From NCBI RefSeq assembly GCF_004324835.1, contig NW_021163019.1:248001-312000 (forward strand): a DNA stretch of 64,000 bases. The letters run 5' to 3'. The stretch is from Dendronephthya gigantea. Taxonomy: Eukaryota > Cnidaria > Anthozoa > Malacalcyonacea > Nephtheidae. The number at the start of each line of letters is the position of its first letter. Within the stretch, counting starts at the first letter, position 1. A program made the position numbers and the translations under genes. A model generated the notes under the pieces. It searched no databases. It had not been told where the DNA came from and was given only the letters and a program-made list of their open reading frames with translations. Of the stretch, positions 53,901-64,000 are shown piece after piece.

Positions 53901-56900
53901 GAATAGTCGTTTTTTAAACCATACCATATTAAAATACAAAGTCTTGTTGGCTGGTAGATCTCCGCGAATGAGGGAAAAAAGCAGAAGAAATTTGTGAATT
54001 AAAATATTCAAGGTAAGAATAAAAATTTGTCGTATCTTTTAAATCCGGAACCTAATATCAACAATATGTTAGGATAATATATACTTTTAACATAGGATGA
54101 CCATCATAAGCATCTCGAGTTCCCTCAAATTTCAGTTCAGTGGTTGATCATCGTTAAAATTTATAACGATTCCAATTCCTTTCTTAGAGTGGACCATATT
54201 GGATTCCTAAAATTAGCGCTAAATCACGCATGTTTGGCAGCCATGTGGGAATACATTTCGGGAAATGCTGCGAGTTCTGCTATGACTAGCAAAAAAGCTT
54301 TAAAATTTGTTGTGCATGCGGCGGTCACGTTGACATAATGCAGCAGATGACTCTGCTTTTAGCTCAATTTTTTAAAAAATATTTTAAACTCCCATAAAAT
54401 GGTTTCCTATTTTCTGAGAGAATAGCATATATACAAATTACATGATCAGCCTGTTGTTTTATGGGTTTTGTCCAAGATTTTAGTAAGGACACAAAAGGCA
54501 GATACCTGTTGACGTCGCGCAAGCCAAATGACCATTTTCATCCATAGCAATAGCCGACACGGTATCACTGGGCTGTGAAGGAAGTCCTTTATAGCGGTTG
54601 CGAATATAATCACGAAGTTTCGAATATGGAATTTTTAATTCTTTTACATGATCGGCGATCATTTGAGGCTGATCAAAAATGGGAAATCCTTTCTCTACAG
54701 CAAATTTCAGCGCTCCTTCACCACTTAGGGCACAATGGTCGGTATCACTCATGATTAGTTTGGCGAGTGAAACTGGATTTTTGAAATGGCGTCCAGATAT
54801 CACTGCTCCTGTAGAAGTAGAAATATATCAATATATCACGACAATCTTGGATATGATAATCTTAATGTTTCGTATTATAAGAGCCTTTTAGTATAACATA
54901 GCTTCGTAGTATAAGAATATAGTTTAGGATTTTCATTATTCAAAGGTCTTATGAGTTTCACTCTATTAACTGGCAGTTTTGCTTATATCTTGAAGCCAAT
55001 AAGGCTCAGAATAAGGACCCTAACCCTTTGCAGAATAGACATTCCTCTAATGTTCGCGACAACCATGTCCTTGAAGAATTATACAAAATAACAGTATGGC
55101 AATACTGAATTATGATTACCATTAATCATACTTTTGGAAAGAGAGTGGATTATTTTCGTCTATATAGTTTGAAGAAAAGTTATGCAGATTTTTCTTTGTC
55201 GATTTTCCTATTCTGTGACAAATAATGAGCATGCCGTATTTCTGAAAGATAATGCGAGCACTAAAATCTTTTTCAATTTAGAGCTAGAGCTATTTTCAAT
55301 TTATTGATCGAAGGAAAATATGCATAATGTCGGCTAATCTTCGGCAATCTCTTCATGCTATGAATAAACTCGCATGCATGCACAGGAAATTGTGTACCAG
55401 TGTTTAACGTGTTTCCATCCATGATCATAGCGTCACATTCAACTTCACCATCGTTGGTCAATAATGATCCGCAACCAGTATTAAAATATTCGCTGTCTTC
55501 CAAAATACGAACTGCTGCCTCTACCGCATCAATCGCCGTCCCGTTGTTCTATGAAATATATAATGGTAGCGCGGGGTGAATATAAATTATTTCATGGTTA
55601 GCGAGTGCGTACGTACAAACAAGGCAACCATGAAGTAATTCGTTTATTACATACGAATTGAGATAAATTTGACAATGACACGCTTTTAATACGCAAAAAC
55701 AATCGGCAACAAAAATCGAAATTTCATCATTGTAATCAAAACATCATTGTAATTTTGTTCAATATAAGTTAGATATTCTTTCCAAAAGATTTAATAAGTG
55801 CTGAATGTGAATTCGGTTGATAAGTGGTATATAATATATGCGTTTTAGCCCATCTTAGCCGGAGAAAGGAAGAAGCTACCAAAGAAGGTATAGTCACATT
55901 TTTTAAAACCTCCGAAAAGTAGATTGTAAGTTTTTAGCTAAACAAATTGCTTAGTTGCGTTCACATTTCTATAATCCGGACCGCCAACGGTCTTTAAGAC
56001 GGTTTTTACAGTAAATGGAAATTGTAACTCACAGAGAAAGTAAAATATACAGAGCGGGGAGTACGTGGCGTATAGTATTTAAATATGGCGTTCCACAATC
56101 TCTGGTACTCATCATAAACCAGTGGCCTATTCAGGATAAGTCAGAATAGATTACGCGGCTGAATTTCCAATTCAAAATACTTTAATAACAACGCTATCGG
56201 CTTTTCATTTCTAAGAAAATTTTTACACAAAGATCTACCAATATGATTGCAAGTTAGAGCTGAATAAATTTATTCTGACTTACTCTGGTTCTGCAAATCT
56301 CATAAACTGTATTCTAAGCTTATTTTGTTAGATCAGGGACGTAGCCAGGGACCTTAAGGCCTTCAGGCCAGGCTAAAGTTATACTAGATAAATCCCCGCT
56401 GGTGAGGGTACTAATTCCGCTCGGATATATAAATCCACGATGTGCAAGTGCAAAATCAAAGTCATCCTCTATTATGCAATGGACTTCAAATCATGACGTC
56501 ATTCGCATGTGCCATTGTTGGCTCTTGATTGGTTGACACAAAAATTTGCATTTTCAAACGTAAATGCACCACTGCCATTTTGTAAAATTTTGATGAAAAA
56601 TTTATATTTCATAAATGTGGAAATATATTCATAATTTTTTCAATACATTAGAGGCAAACTCGAATCTGGTCAGGACATTTTACGTTTCAACAAGTTAACA
56701 AGACCAAATTTTCGACTGAGTTTATAGTGAATAATAAAGTTGGAAGATTTTACACTTGATATTATTTCAGCCGACACAGCTTTAAAAATCATTCTTTTGT
56801 GGATAAACACAACTTCGATTTTCTCACTGATGTATGTCACTATAAATCTGAATGTGTTACGTTATAGACAAGATCATAATTTCATTTACAAGAGAAAATC

Positions 56901-57147
56901 AAATTAAAATATTCGCGTGCAAAAACTAGTGAACGCTTTTAATACATAAAACTTCGGAAGGTGTATGATGCGTCTGATGTTATATTTCACGGTTATTAAT
57001 ACTGAAAATAATCGTCATGCAAGTTACCTGTAAAATGTTATTCCCTGCTTTTGCCGAGTCCTTTATTATTTCTAGATACTCGTTGTCTTTAATACTAATA
57101 CACATATGATGAGGTTTCTGAGAATACGCTCCACCCTGGACAATGAT
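50956..57147 (-). CDS. isoaspartyl peptidase / L-asparaginase (Ntn-hydrolase), five exons seen
   Basis: Exons, minus strand, are 57147-57028 ([20 protein letters not shown]), 55548-55398 ([40 protein letters not shown]), 54808-54506 ([47 protein letters not shown]), 52012-51838 ([40 protein letters not shown]) and 51144-50956 ([38 protein letters not shown]). GT/AG borders and phases agree throughout. The family is made as one chain that cuts itself before a threonine. That Thr is present in D-T-V-S-A, and substrate residues lie in G-R-V-S-D and T-S-G-L-G. It hydrolyses L-asparagine and beta-aspartyl dipeptides. The start codon is not certain, because the true first exon lies upstream, possibly the exon at 57597-57640 or 58475. 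The intact frame suggests a working gene. Confidence 0.9.
53054..53495. mobile_element. 442-bp MITE filled with a word-swarm (ACAAGTTGTAACAAG)
   Basis: Ends TACACGCGTAAAAATG and GCGTTTTTACGCGTGTA are inverted repeats. The interior consists almost entirely of variants of CTTGTTACAACTTG, GTTCACAAGCTTGCAACAAG and GTTAACAAG in both orientations (about 25 copies). It lies in the 52012-54506 intron of the asparaginase gene. It is the only swarm cassette in the window with clear ends on both sides. Confidence 0.8.
55549..57027 (-). other. intron of the asparaginase gene
   Basis: 1.48-kb intron. At 56335-56350 CAGGGACGTAGCCAGG resembles one end of an hAT-type element (CAGGGGCG...), but no second end was found. 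Confidence 0.6.
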
Positions 57148-57596
57148 CTGTGGAATGAATTCTAAAAAAATAGTCAGGTAATGCAGTTAATATTACGCTA
57201 AAAAAGTTGGTACATTAACTTTAGCCTCAGGCCCTTAGGCCTGCGCTCTTTTACCACGTACGGCGACATTGACAAAAAGTGTACTCTAAAGGTTACAAAA
57301 TCACAAGTCAAGCAAGACCTTCTGCCTAACTTTCCCAGCACACTCTTTTCAATTATGCACCCTTTCCCAATTAATAATGGTAAGTTTGATTTCACGACTG
57401 GAAGGGCAATTTCCACATTATTATATTCATTTTGAAATCATACAAAAAATTAAACAAACTCAATCAGTTTGCAAGAAACACCACTGATTTCAAAATGAAT
57501 ACAATAAAGCTCTTAACTATGGCCTATAGGTCATCTCCGACTTTGTTCATCTACACTCTTAACTAGTTTTCTCATCTTTTTACCTGATCTCGAGGC

Positions 57597-57640
57597 AGTC
57601 CCTCCGTCTGCTGGCTCCTGATTTTCTTTTTTCTCTAATC
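57597..57640 (-). CDS. possible small linking exon
   Basis: A donor-like AGATCAG|GTAAAAAG at 57597 follows a short coding-like run. If entered at an AG around 57630 it reads SQQTEGLPRDQ and joins in phase to IIVQGG of the asparaginase. The acceptor has a purine-rich, not pyrimidine-rich, upstream tract, so this exon is weak. Confidence 0.25.
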
Positions 57641-58041
57641 GCCTACGGTGTAATAAAGTAGAATTTAAATATATTTCATGTTACCATGCAGTATTCCCTG
57701 GTTGTAATCAAACGATGCTTTTAATGAAACGAATTCGTGAATTCACGGCAAATGCTCTCACATCATTGTAAATAACTTCATAATCAAGTGGAAAATCTAA
57801 CAGTGTGCATATATATTTTTTTAATTTCATTGCCACCCAAAAATTTTATGTTCCGCAGCCGGCCCTAATGATATAACAACGTCGCTACAAACTCAGCAAC
57901 ACAAGATCAGAGCAATATTTTTATAGATGTTCATGTCTTTATCAGACTAGTTGGACATCATCGTAACAAGTCTGATGATATAAGAAGTTGTTGTAACAAC
58001 ATGTGATACTCTTACGCGCATACGTGGCTGTTTTACTGTAC
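57641..58041. other. nothing recognised
   Basis: AT-rich spacer or intron between the TRADD-N-like exon and the possible linking exon. Confidence 0.4.
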
Positions 58042-58475
58042 CTCTGTATAGCTGCGTTCGTTGTTTCAACTTCTTCCCTATTTCTAATATTAACCACCAA
58101 TCTTTCTGTTCTAATTCCATTATTTAAAAGTTCCAGCCGTAATTTTTCCTTCATTTCTCCTGATGTAATATCTTCGAAAACCTGGGAAAATTTTTCGTCC
58201 GTAAAACAATGCAGTAGGACAAGAAGACATCCCATTTGAATTTCCCCAAAATGGTGATCCTTTCTTATGCCACCCAGGACTTTTATAATAGCCTGATCAA
58301 TTTTCTTGCATATTTCGTATGATGCGCCAAGATTTTCTCTGTCTGATGACCGCTCGTTAATAATTGCGCCGTCGATAATGATCTCAAAGTTACCACCAAA
58401 ACCTGCATCACAGAGATCCTCTTTGACAATACCCTGTTCTGCTTTTTCAACTTGTGGCGATGGTGCTTCTGCCAT
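58042..58475 (-). CDS. TRADD-N-like adaptor domain exon
   Basis: From ATG at 58475 (MAEAPSPQVEKAEQGIVKED) 145 residues run to donor GTACAG. The segment FGEIQMGCLLVLLHCFTDEK, then FSQVFEDITSGEMKEKLRLE and LLNNGIRTERLVVNIRN, has the strand-helix-strand pattern (G-S/C-L-L-V-x-L-x-C-x-T ... E-D-x-x-S-G-x-M-K-E-x-L) that I associate with TRADD N-terminal-like domains in cnidarian proteins, adaptors of TNF-receptor-type signalling. It lies directly upstream of, and on the same strand as, the asparaginase exons, so it may be the first exon of that gene or a separate truncated gene. No Death domain is seen nearby. The domain call is from pattern memory only. Confidence 0.45.
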
Positions 58476-60000
58476 TATGGATCACCTTTTCTAGTAGCTG
58501 AAAATAAATTTAAAATAATGAAATTTCATCACGTCCTCGCCCCCTGGGCGTATTTTTGGTTTATATTAACTACGTAATTTTTGTTTCAAGTTTTGTAATT
58601 CTTGTCTGCATGGAGGACAAGCGCGAAGCGACACCGACGGAAAACAGGCAACGCGCTTGGCACAAAATACATTTAAGATGGCGGAACGAAAGAGCCACTC
58701 AGAAGAACGTTATGTATTGACCGAAGAATACGAAATGTCTTAAGTGCGATTTCGGGAAAGGAAAGACCAGTACATAGTGCTTTCAGAGCAGGAAGATGGT
58801 AGAAAAGGTCACAATTTACTTTCGATAGTCACATTATGAAACGACTTGGTAAATCTTTGATCATTGTTCTTCTTCAAATTTATCACATTCTCTGCCAGGC
58901 ACGTTCCCCGCCTCGTTGTAAGTCTGAGCACAATGAAAGGCAGCGCAGTTGTTGTTGAACCTTATCCATCACACATTAAAATTAATTTCCGACTGTAAGT
59001 AAACACGTAATACTTAAAGAATAGTGGGCCAGAGTTTACTAAAAGACGTTCTTATTGTTAAAAAACTCCGCCTACCTAGACCACTTGTTTTTAATTCGTT
59101 GACTTTAAGCTACAGCTGTATTCTGGTGCTGCAATTTTCTTCTGTAAAAGAATAGAAAATCAAATCAGTTAATCTCGAAAAACTTTCTAAAGCCACTGCA
59201 ACAGATAATCACTGAAAGTGAGTGATACTACGGGGTTGACAGATAGTATTAACACATTTTGATAATCGGATATATTTCATATACAATCGTGTCATTATAG
59301 CTAAAGGCACATTCGAAAAATCTCTTTCTGCTCAGTTGCTGAATTTATTTACTCATTTGATCAATTTCTTGCAGTATGCAAAGGTTTTTTCAAATTTATT
59401 GATAAAAACGTCTTTTGAGCAATTCAATTACTGCGACTAACTTTTTGTTGAAATCAAATAAGCTCAAAGTTGTTTTGAAGAAGTATTTAAAAGTTGTATC
59501 AGCCAGTAACTGATGTTGTTATATAGATGCTGTGTACTTTAAATCTGATTGGTTCACATGACTTTAAATAAATACAATGTTTCCCGCGAGGAAAACAAGT
59601 GAAAAATTGTTGGCCGCTTCTTGTCATAACAAAGTGAGTTTCTTTTTTAAATGAAATTGTTGTGTAACATGTATGTTTTCGTTATAAGTGTGTAAAATGC
59701 ACACCACCTCGGGGAATAGTGAGTTTTGTTTTCCCTCGAGTCTCAATGTTCCTCTCGACTTCGTCTCGGGAAACATTCAGGCTCTTAGGAAAACAATTTT
59801 TTCACCTCTTTTGCGCATTTTTTATTTTCAAAAGAAAATTAATCACAATACTAAAACTTCACAAAATATTTCACAAATATTAATTCATGGGCATATTACA
59901 GATCAAATTACACCACAGCATGCGACAAACTATGCTTTTATAAGCTTTAAGCTGCGACTTGTTTTAGCAAAGAAATTTGTAAATCTGTGTGCTAAACTGG
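58476..60000. other. nothing recognised
   Basis: Upstream flank of the TRADD-N-like exon. A plus-strand frame at 59688-60083 has low-complexity composition and overlaps a MITE end, so it is not called. Confidence 0.4.
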
Positions 60001-60239
60001 CAGAGTTGCAAAAAGAGTTCAACCTTCCTCCGGTAGGATTTCAAGTTTTGAAAACTTTCCTCAAAATTACGTTACGACACTGAGTCAAATGGCAGCCAGC
60101 ATAACGAAATATTTGGTTTTTTGGTACATGCATGTGATCAATTAGAGTGTTCAACTTTGAACCTTCCTCACAAACTTCATTCAAAGCAAACCTTCCTCCG
60201 GGTGTCACCCGCGTACCCGCAGCTTTTTTGCAACTCTGT
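60001..60239. mobile_element. 239-bp MITE
   Basis: Ends CAGAGTTGCAAAAA and TTTTTTGCAACTCTG are inverted, and inner words AACCTTCCTCCGG recur near both ends (60021, 60188). Non-coding. Target duplication not resolved. Confidence 0.6.
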
Positions 60240-60997
60240 AAACTGGCTAGTTAGATAAAAATTCTGACAGGAAAGCTTCGGCTGATGTAAATATTACATA
60301 ATATGAGATTCTAGGAACCGCAAATATATCCAAATACAATGACAAACCTAGCTCATATATTTATTGTACCACAACACATATTGAGTTCATTATTATTGTA
60401 CCAGAAATACATGCATGCAAAATCCCCTAGCCTGAAGAAATAGACATATAATTTATTTCCATCACTGAAATTCTATAATACTCGTTTCCGCTAAAATTCA
60501 GATCGAATCGTAGATTGGCATTATCAATTCGTATGAGCGATGGATATTGGATACAAAATCTTCAACAAATTTGAAACTTTGCGAACTAAAATGCCATTAT
60601 TATTCCTATATATTGATTGAGGTTGACTAGATTACCCCACGCAGCGAAATAGTCAAACGCATCAAGCCAGTGAGAAGCCAGAGGTTTTCTTTAGACAGCC
60701 AAACAGAACGCGAGAATTTTACGCCAAAATTTAGTCAAAATTCACGCAGACATTTCACGCAGCCGCTTTTTTGACCAATCTGCACGCTGGCTCAAGCGAT
60801 GCATGAGATATATAACTGGACTTAATCGGGAGAGCATTTGAAAATTAATACGCACACGTCTGACACTGTATGGAATATTTTTAACTAGAATACTTGGAAA
60901 TGTTTTGAATTAGTATATCAGTGCAATTGTTACCTTAGTCGCGTGACTAAGTTTCACTACCTCTAGATCCGCCCCTGGTATAGAAACTACCTAAAAC

Positions 60998-61422
60998 CAG
61001 GGGCGTGCTGGCCAGGGTCGAGACAATGGGAACTCGTTGTGGGCCCCTGGCATAATGGGCCCCTGGCATAATGGGCCGTTTAGACTATAAATTGAAATTT
61101 GAAAAAGTGTTAAATACACAACAGTTTATAAAAGCAACCTTTATAGAAGAGTTGTGTATTAGCTAAATCATGATGTCCTAGACCTGTATTATTAAGAGCT
61201 ATTTTATTTGCATATCAAGTACGTGGCCAAAGTTAGCGTCTCGTTACAGAATCGCCTCACCGTGTAAGGTTACTTGAAGTACTAGTATCCCTGCAACCTT
61301 AGCGTCATACAGTATAATAAAGTGGAGACAGTTTGTCTAGTTTGTTTTTGTTTGGATCGCGCCCTTGGGCCCCTAAAATGTTACTCATTCGTTGTTCTTC
61401 TTGAAGACCCAGCACGCCCCTG
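60998..61422. mobile_element. hAT-type MITE, 425 bp, with 8-bp target duplication
   Basis: Ends CAGGGGCGTGCTGG and CCAGCACGCCCCTG are inverted repeats of the hAT form (CAGGGG...). A perfect 8-bp target duplication, CCTAAAAC, flanks it (60990-60997 and 61423-61430), which is the hAT hallmark. The interior includes a duplicated GGGCCCCTGGCATAAT. No transposase. Confidence 0.92.
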
Positions 61423-61430
61423 CCTAAAAC

Positions 61431-61749
61431 AGACAAAAACACGAAAGTTTTTGTCAAAAGTTTATTCCGGTGTTAACCCGCGCATGGCCCGAAGAATTAT
61501 AATCTCTGATACATGATATATGTAGAGGGAACTTTACTGCAATTTTACTCATAAAATCCCTCTTCTTAGGTATTTTATAGTTCGTCGCTTCGTCTATTAC
61601 AATTACTCAAAAGGAATCAAATAAATTTCTCAAATGCAGAATTGCATTTCAATGTAATTTTGCAAGAAAAATGACATCGTGTGATACGGCCTTAAGACTA
61701 ATTAAATAAATTATTGTAGCAAATATCAAGTCAAATTAGCTATCTGAAC
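61431..61749. other. nothing recognised
   Basis: AT-rich flank of the hAT-type MITE. Confidence 0.4.
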
Positions 61750-61930
61750 AAACGATACCATTGCTTCTTTAAGGTATTTTAAATTTAAATTTAAGCCGTT
61801 TAATTTATTCTGACAAACCCTACTGTAGCTCAACCGATGATTTAAAGGCACTTTAAAGTTTAAAATTTTAATGTATAGAGTGTAAGCTGGTTTAATCTAT
61901 TTTAAGTAACCGTAAATTCACTGTAAGTAA
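61750..61930. repeat. possible word-swarm cassette, word TTTAAA / AAGTTTAAA
   Basis: TTTAAATTTAAATTTAAG, GATTTAAAGGCACTTTAAAG and similar TTTAA words occur about twelve times in 180 bp. The composition is so AT-rich that this is weaker than the other cassettes. Confidence 0.4.
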
Positions 61931-63821
61931 ATACTATTTACGTGTCGCCCTGTGGTTAAAAAAAAGCACCATTACCAACCATTTGACGTTCTGTAAGCCA
62001 TGTTTAAAATTCTTGAAATTTTAAACGCTCAGTTTATCCGTAAAATTTCGATCTGTCTTTGATGATTCAGAAACATATAATATTATGGTAAATCATAAAC
62101 AAGGAGATTCAGCTGCTGAAAATATTGCTTTTGTTTGCATTACGGACTTCACATCCAGATTATGTGAGAGTAATTTGCGTCGCAGACAGAGAATAATCTT
62201 GTTATTATGTTTGGTTTCAAGGACTCTCAATTGAAAACAAACCAAGCATTACCAATTTAAAAGTTATTCAATTTAGCCCTTCAGCATCAGCAGACAGGCG
62301 GCGTATCATGATATTGAGTACATTTTGACACATATATTTAGCTTATAATCGGCTTGAACATAATTGACTCAGTAACATACTCTATATGAAGAAAAAATCG
62401 CAGACATAAATCGTCCGTGTGGATGCGGCTTTAATAATTCAAGGACATTCACGTCCTGCGTTTTATTCATTTTTTATGGCAATTACTACAATGGTTAGTG
62501 ACATCTCATTTGAATTACAAAGATTAGTTCTTTTTTATGCACTCTGCGGGTGTTTTACCAAAAGATATGATCACATAGTACTGTTGTGATTAACAGCTGT
62601 GTTGTCTTCTTCCTGCATGGAGACAATTATTCATTATTTTTAGTCACATTTTTACAGTTCTCAAATCGATGCTGCAGATGAGATCGAGAAGAAGAGATTT
62701 CAACAGCCACGTTCACGAAAGCTAGCTACAGTAGCATAAAAAACATTTAAATACTCTTGATTGAAACCTTTACACGTAAAAAGTCATTTAATACCTTTAA
62801 GGGCTTTGATAACTTTCACTGTCGATTCCCTAAATGCTCAATTTATGACAACATAATTTCACTAATACTCGCATTTGCTAAACTACACTTGAATTTGGCA
62901 TTAAGGGATTCACTGAAGTGTTTGCTACACAGACACATTAAAAATAGACAATTTCGTAAGTAAATTATCTTTAAGAGTTGATATCTTGTTCAATTTACAA
63001 ATTTCCTGACGTGAGTCTGATTGTGAGAGATTGCTACTAAGATTCCGCTTATTGTATAAGTGTTGAAATGCCAGAAGTATTGGGATATTATCGTCACTGA
63101 TTTCACTTTAGCAATCGTGAAAGCTTTTCTCTTTTATATCTTCTGCATTGTTATGGCGAGTATCGCAGACCGCAATTTGCTCTGTTAAACCTCGTGATCA
63201 AAGTGCTGAAAGACTCAGTCTTGAACGCGCAAGAATTAGCGAATTAGCGGATTACAAGAATTAGCATTGGTAAAATATACCGAAAGCCTCCCGGCCCCGC
63301 AATTTGCTTCAAAAATACAATAAATTATTATTACTTACGATATAGATCTATATCTCCGACACTTCTGGATGGTCAAACGATGTTTGGATCGTTAAGTTGC
63401 CGTGGAAATAGCATTTGAGCACTTCTTAATAGCTTCTTAGATACACTTTCGATATCCTTCTCACGCAACTGCAAGGACTTGCTTTTGTTTTGAGCAATCA
63501 TCTGCAACCAGCTAGAACAAATTGTCTTAAAGGAATTTTTGAAAACTATGTATGCATGGAATGAAGGAAAGCAAAAAATAACTACGGCGCTATACGTTTT
63601 AATAAAGCCCTGTCAGTTAACACTATAATTATAAGCGAATCAACCCGGGTTGAACATGGTTTAACACAGTTAGTTTTAATGCCAGTTTAAAACTATAACG
63701 AAAACTCACCGCGGTGCTCAATTTCGGAGTAAACCGAATCTAATCTGCAGTATCGCCGGCATAATATATGTATTTCAAAATTGAACAATGGCGACGAGGA
63801 TAGAAATTTAAATAAACGACA
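61931..63821. other. nothing recognised
   Basis: About 1.9 kb without a domain-bearing frame, terminal repeats or tandem repeats that I can see. Confidence 0.45.
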
Positions 63822-63949
63822 ATGGCTTCGTTGGTGACTCCAATGCCACCATTCAATCCTGACGAAGAAATCAGAGGAAATCAAGCGCTTCGATGGCGAA
63901 CATGGCTAGGAGATTTTGAGATTGAAGTTAATGAGTTCACGGCAACCAG
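63822..63949 (+). other. Gag-like N-terminal segment, probable LTR-retroelement fossil or exonised piece
   Basis: MASLVTPMPPFNPDEE followed by RWRTWLGDFEIEVNEF has the W-x-x-W-x-x-x-F-E pattern of the start of Gag proteins in Ty3-type LTR retroelements of invertebrates. Only about 43 residues are seen, and they end at a donor-like CCAG|GTATAT close to the window edge. I cannot tell whether the element continues beyond the window or whether this is a host exon derived from one. Confidence 0.45.
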
Positions 63950-64000
63950 GTATATAATCCATCGTAATTATCGCTACTCTGGTTTTAATAAATAAAAGTA

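Noticed and set aside
56335-56360. hAT-like terminal word CAGGGACGTAGCCAGG
   Set aside because: No matching second end or 8-bp duplication was found. A single 16-bp match is not enough.
59688-60083. 131-codon plus-strand frame
   Set aside because: Low-complexity, runs into the end of the MITE at 60001, no splice signals or domain.

Overview
The window is AT-rich, intron-bearing animal DNA. Its domain mix (RING/TRAF-zinc-finger/kelch proteins, TSP1 plus MAM plus a cysteine-rich 'LGCF' domain, a TRADD-N-like exon, IS3EU-like and Penelope-like elements) fits a cnidarian, most likely an anthozoan such as a coral or sea anemone. The organism is an inference from gene content, not a database match.

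Host genes. On the left, a ubiquitin-like first exon of parkin type (-, 3952-4128) faces an intact single-exon RING-TRAF-zf-kelch gene (+, 5133-6734) across a region that contains a tandem duplication. A last exon of alanine-glyoxylate aminotransferase (-, 7431-7541) and two exons of an RTEL1-type helicase (-, 13867-13981 and 23531-23617) follow. The RTEL1 exons lie about 9.5 kb apart, with a 6.9 kb transposon between them. A decayed TSP1-MAM gene (-, 28885-31353) lies next to a coding-like exon with a signal peptide (31691-32282). A second RING-kelch gene (-, 33035-36977, five exons, 614 aa) carries three related coiled-coil exons. A broken asparaginase copy (-, 39972-40740) and a broken THAP exon (+, 41067-41439) come next. 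Last are a multi-exon isoaspartyl peptidase/L-asparaginase gene (-, 50956-57147) and a TRADD-N-like exon (-, 58042-58475) directly upstream of it. Two fragments of one unnamed protein family lie at 8.5-9.1 kb and 27.5 kb.

Mobile DNA dominates the rest. The most complete piece is an IS3EU-like DNA transposon (15289-22234). It has about 313-bp terminal inverted repeats, a perfect 6-bp target duplication, an intact DDE transposase on one strand and a decayed HECT-type ubiquitin-ligase-like gene on the other. A mariner-like element with very long inverted repeats (23708-26572) is 1.5 kb further on. Two Penelope-like retroelement copies meet head to head at about 46.7 kb (RT plus GIY-YIG endonuclease). 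Beside them is a long palindrome whose minus strand contains a hammerhead ribozyme-like core. MITEs with clear ends occur at 322-460 (TTAA), 53054-53495, 60998-61422 (hAT, 8-bp duplication) and elsewhere.

A further layer is a set of 150-500 bp 'word-swarm' cassettes. In each, one short, often self-complementary word is repeated irregularly in both orientations, and every cassette has its own word. At least seven occur here. They match no gene and are the least explained structure in the window.
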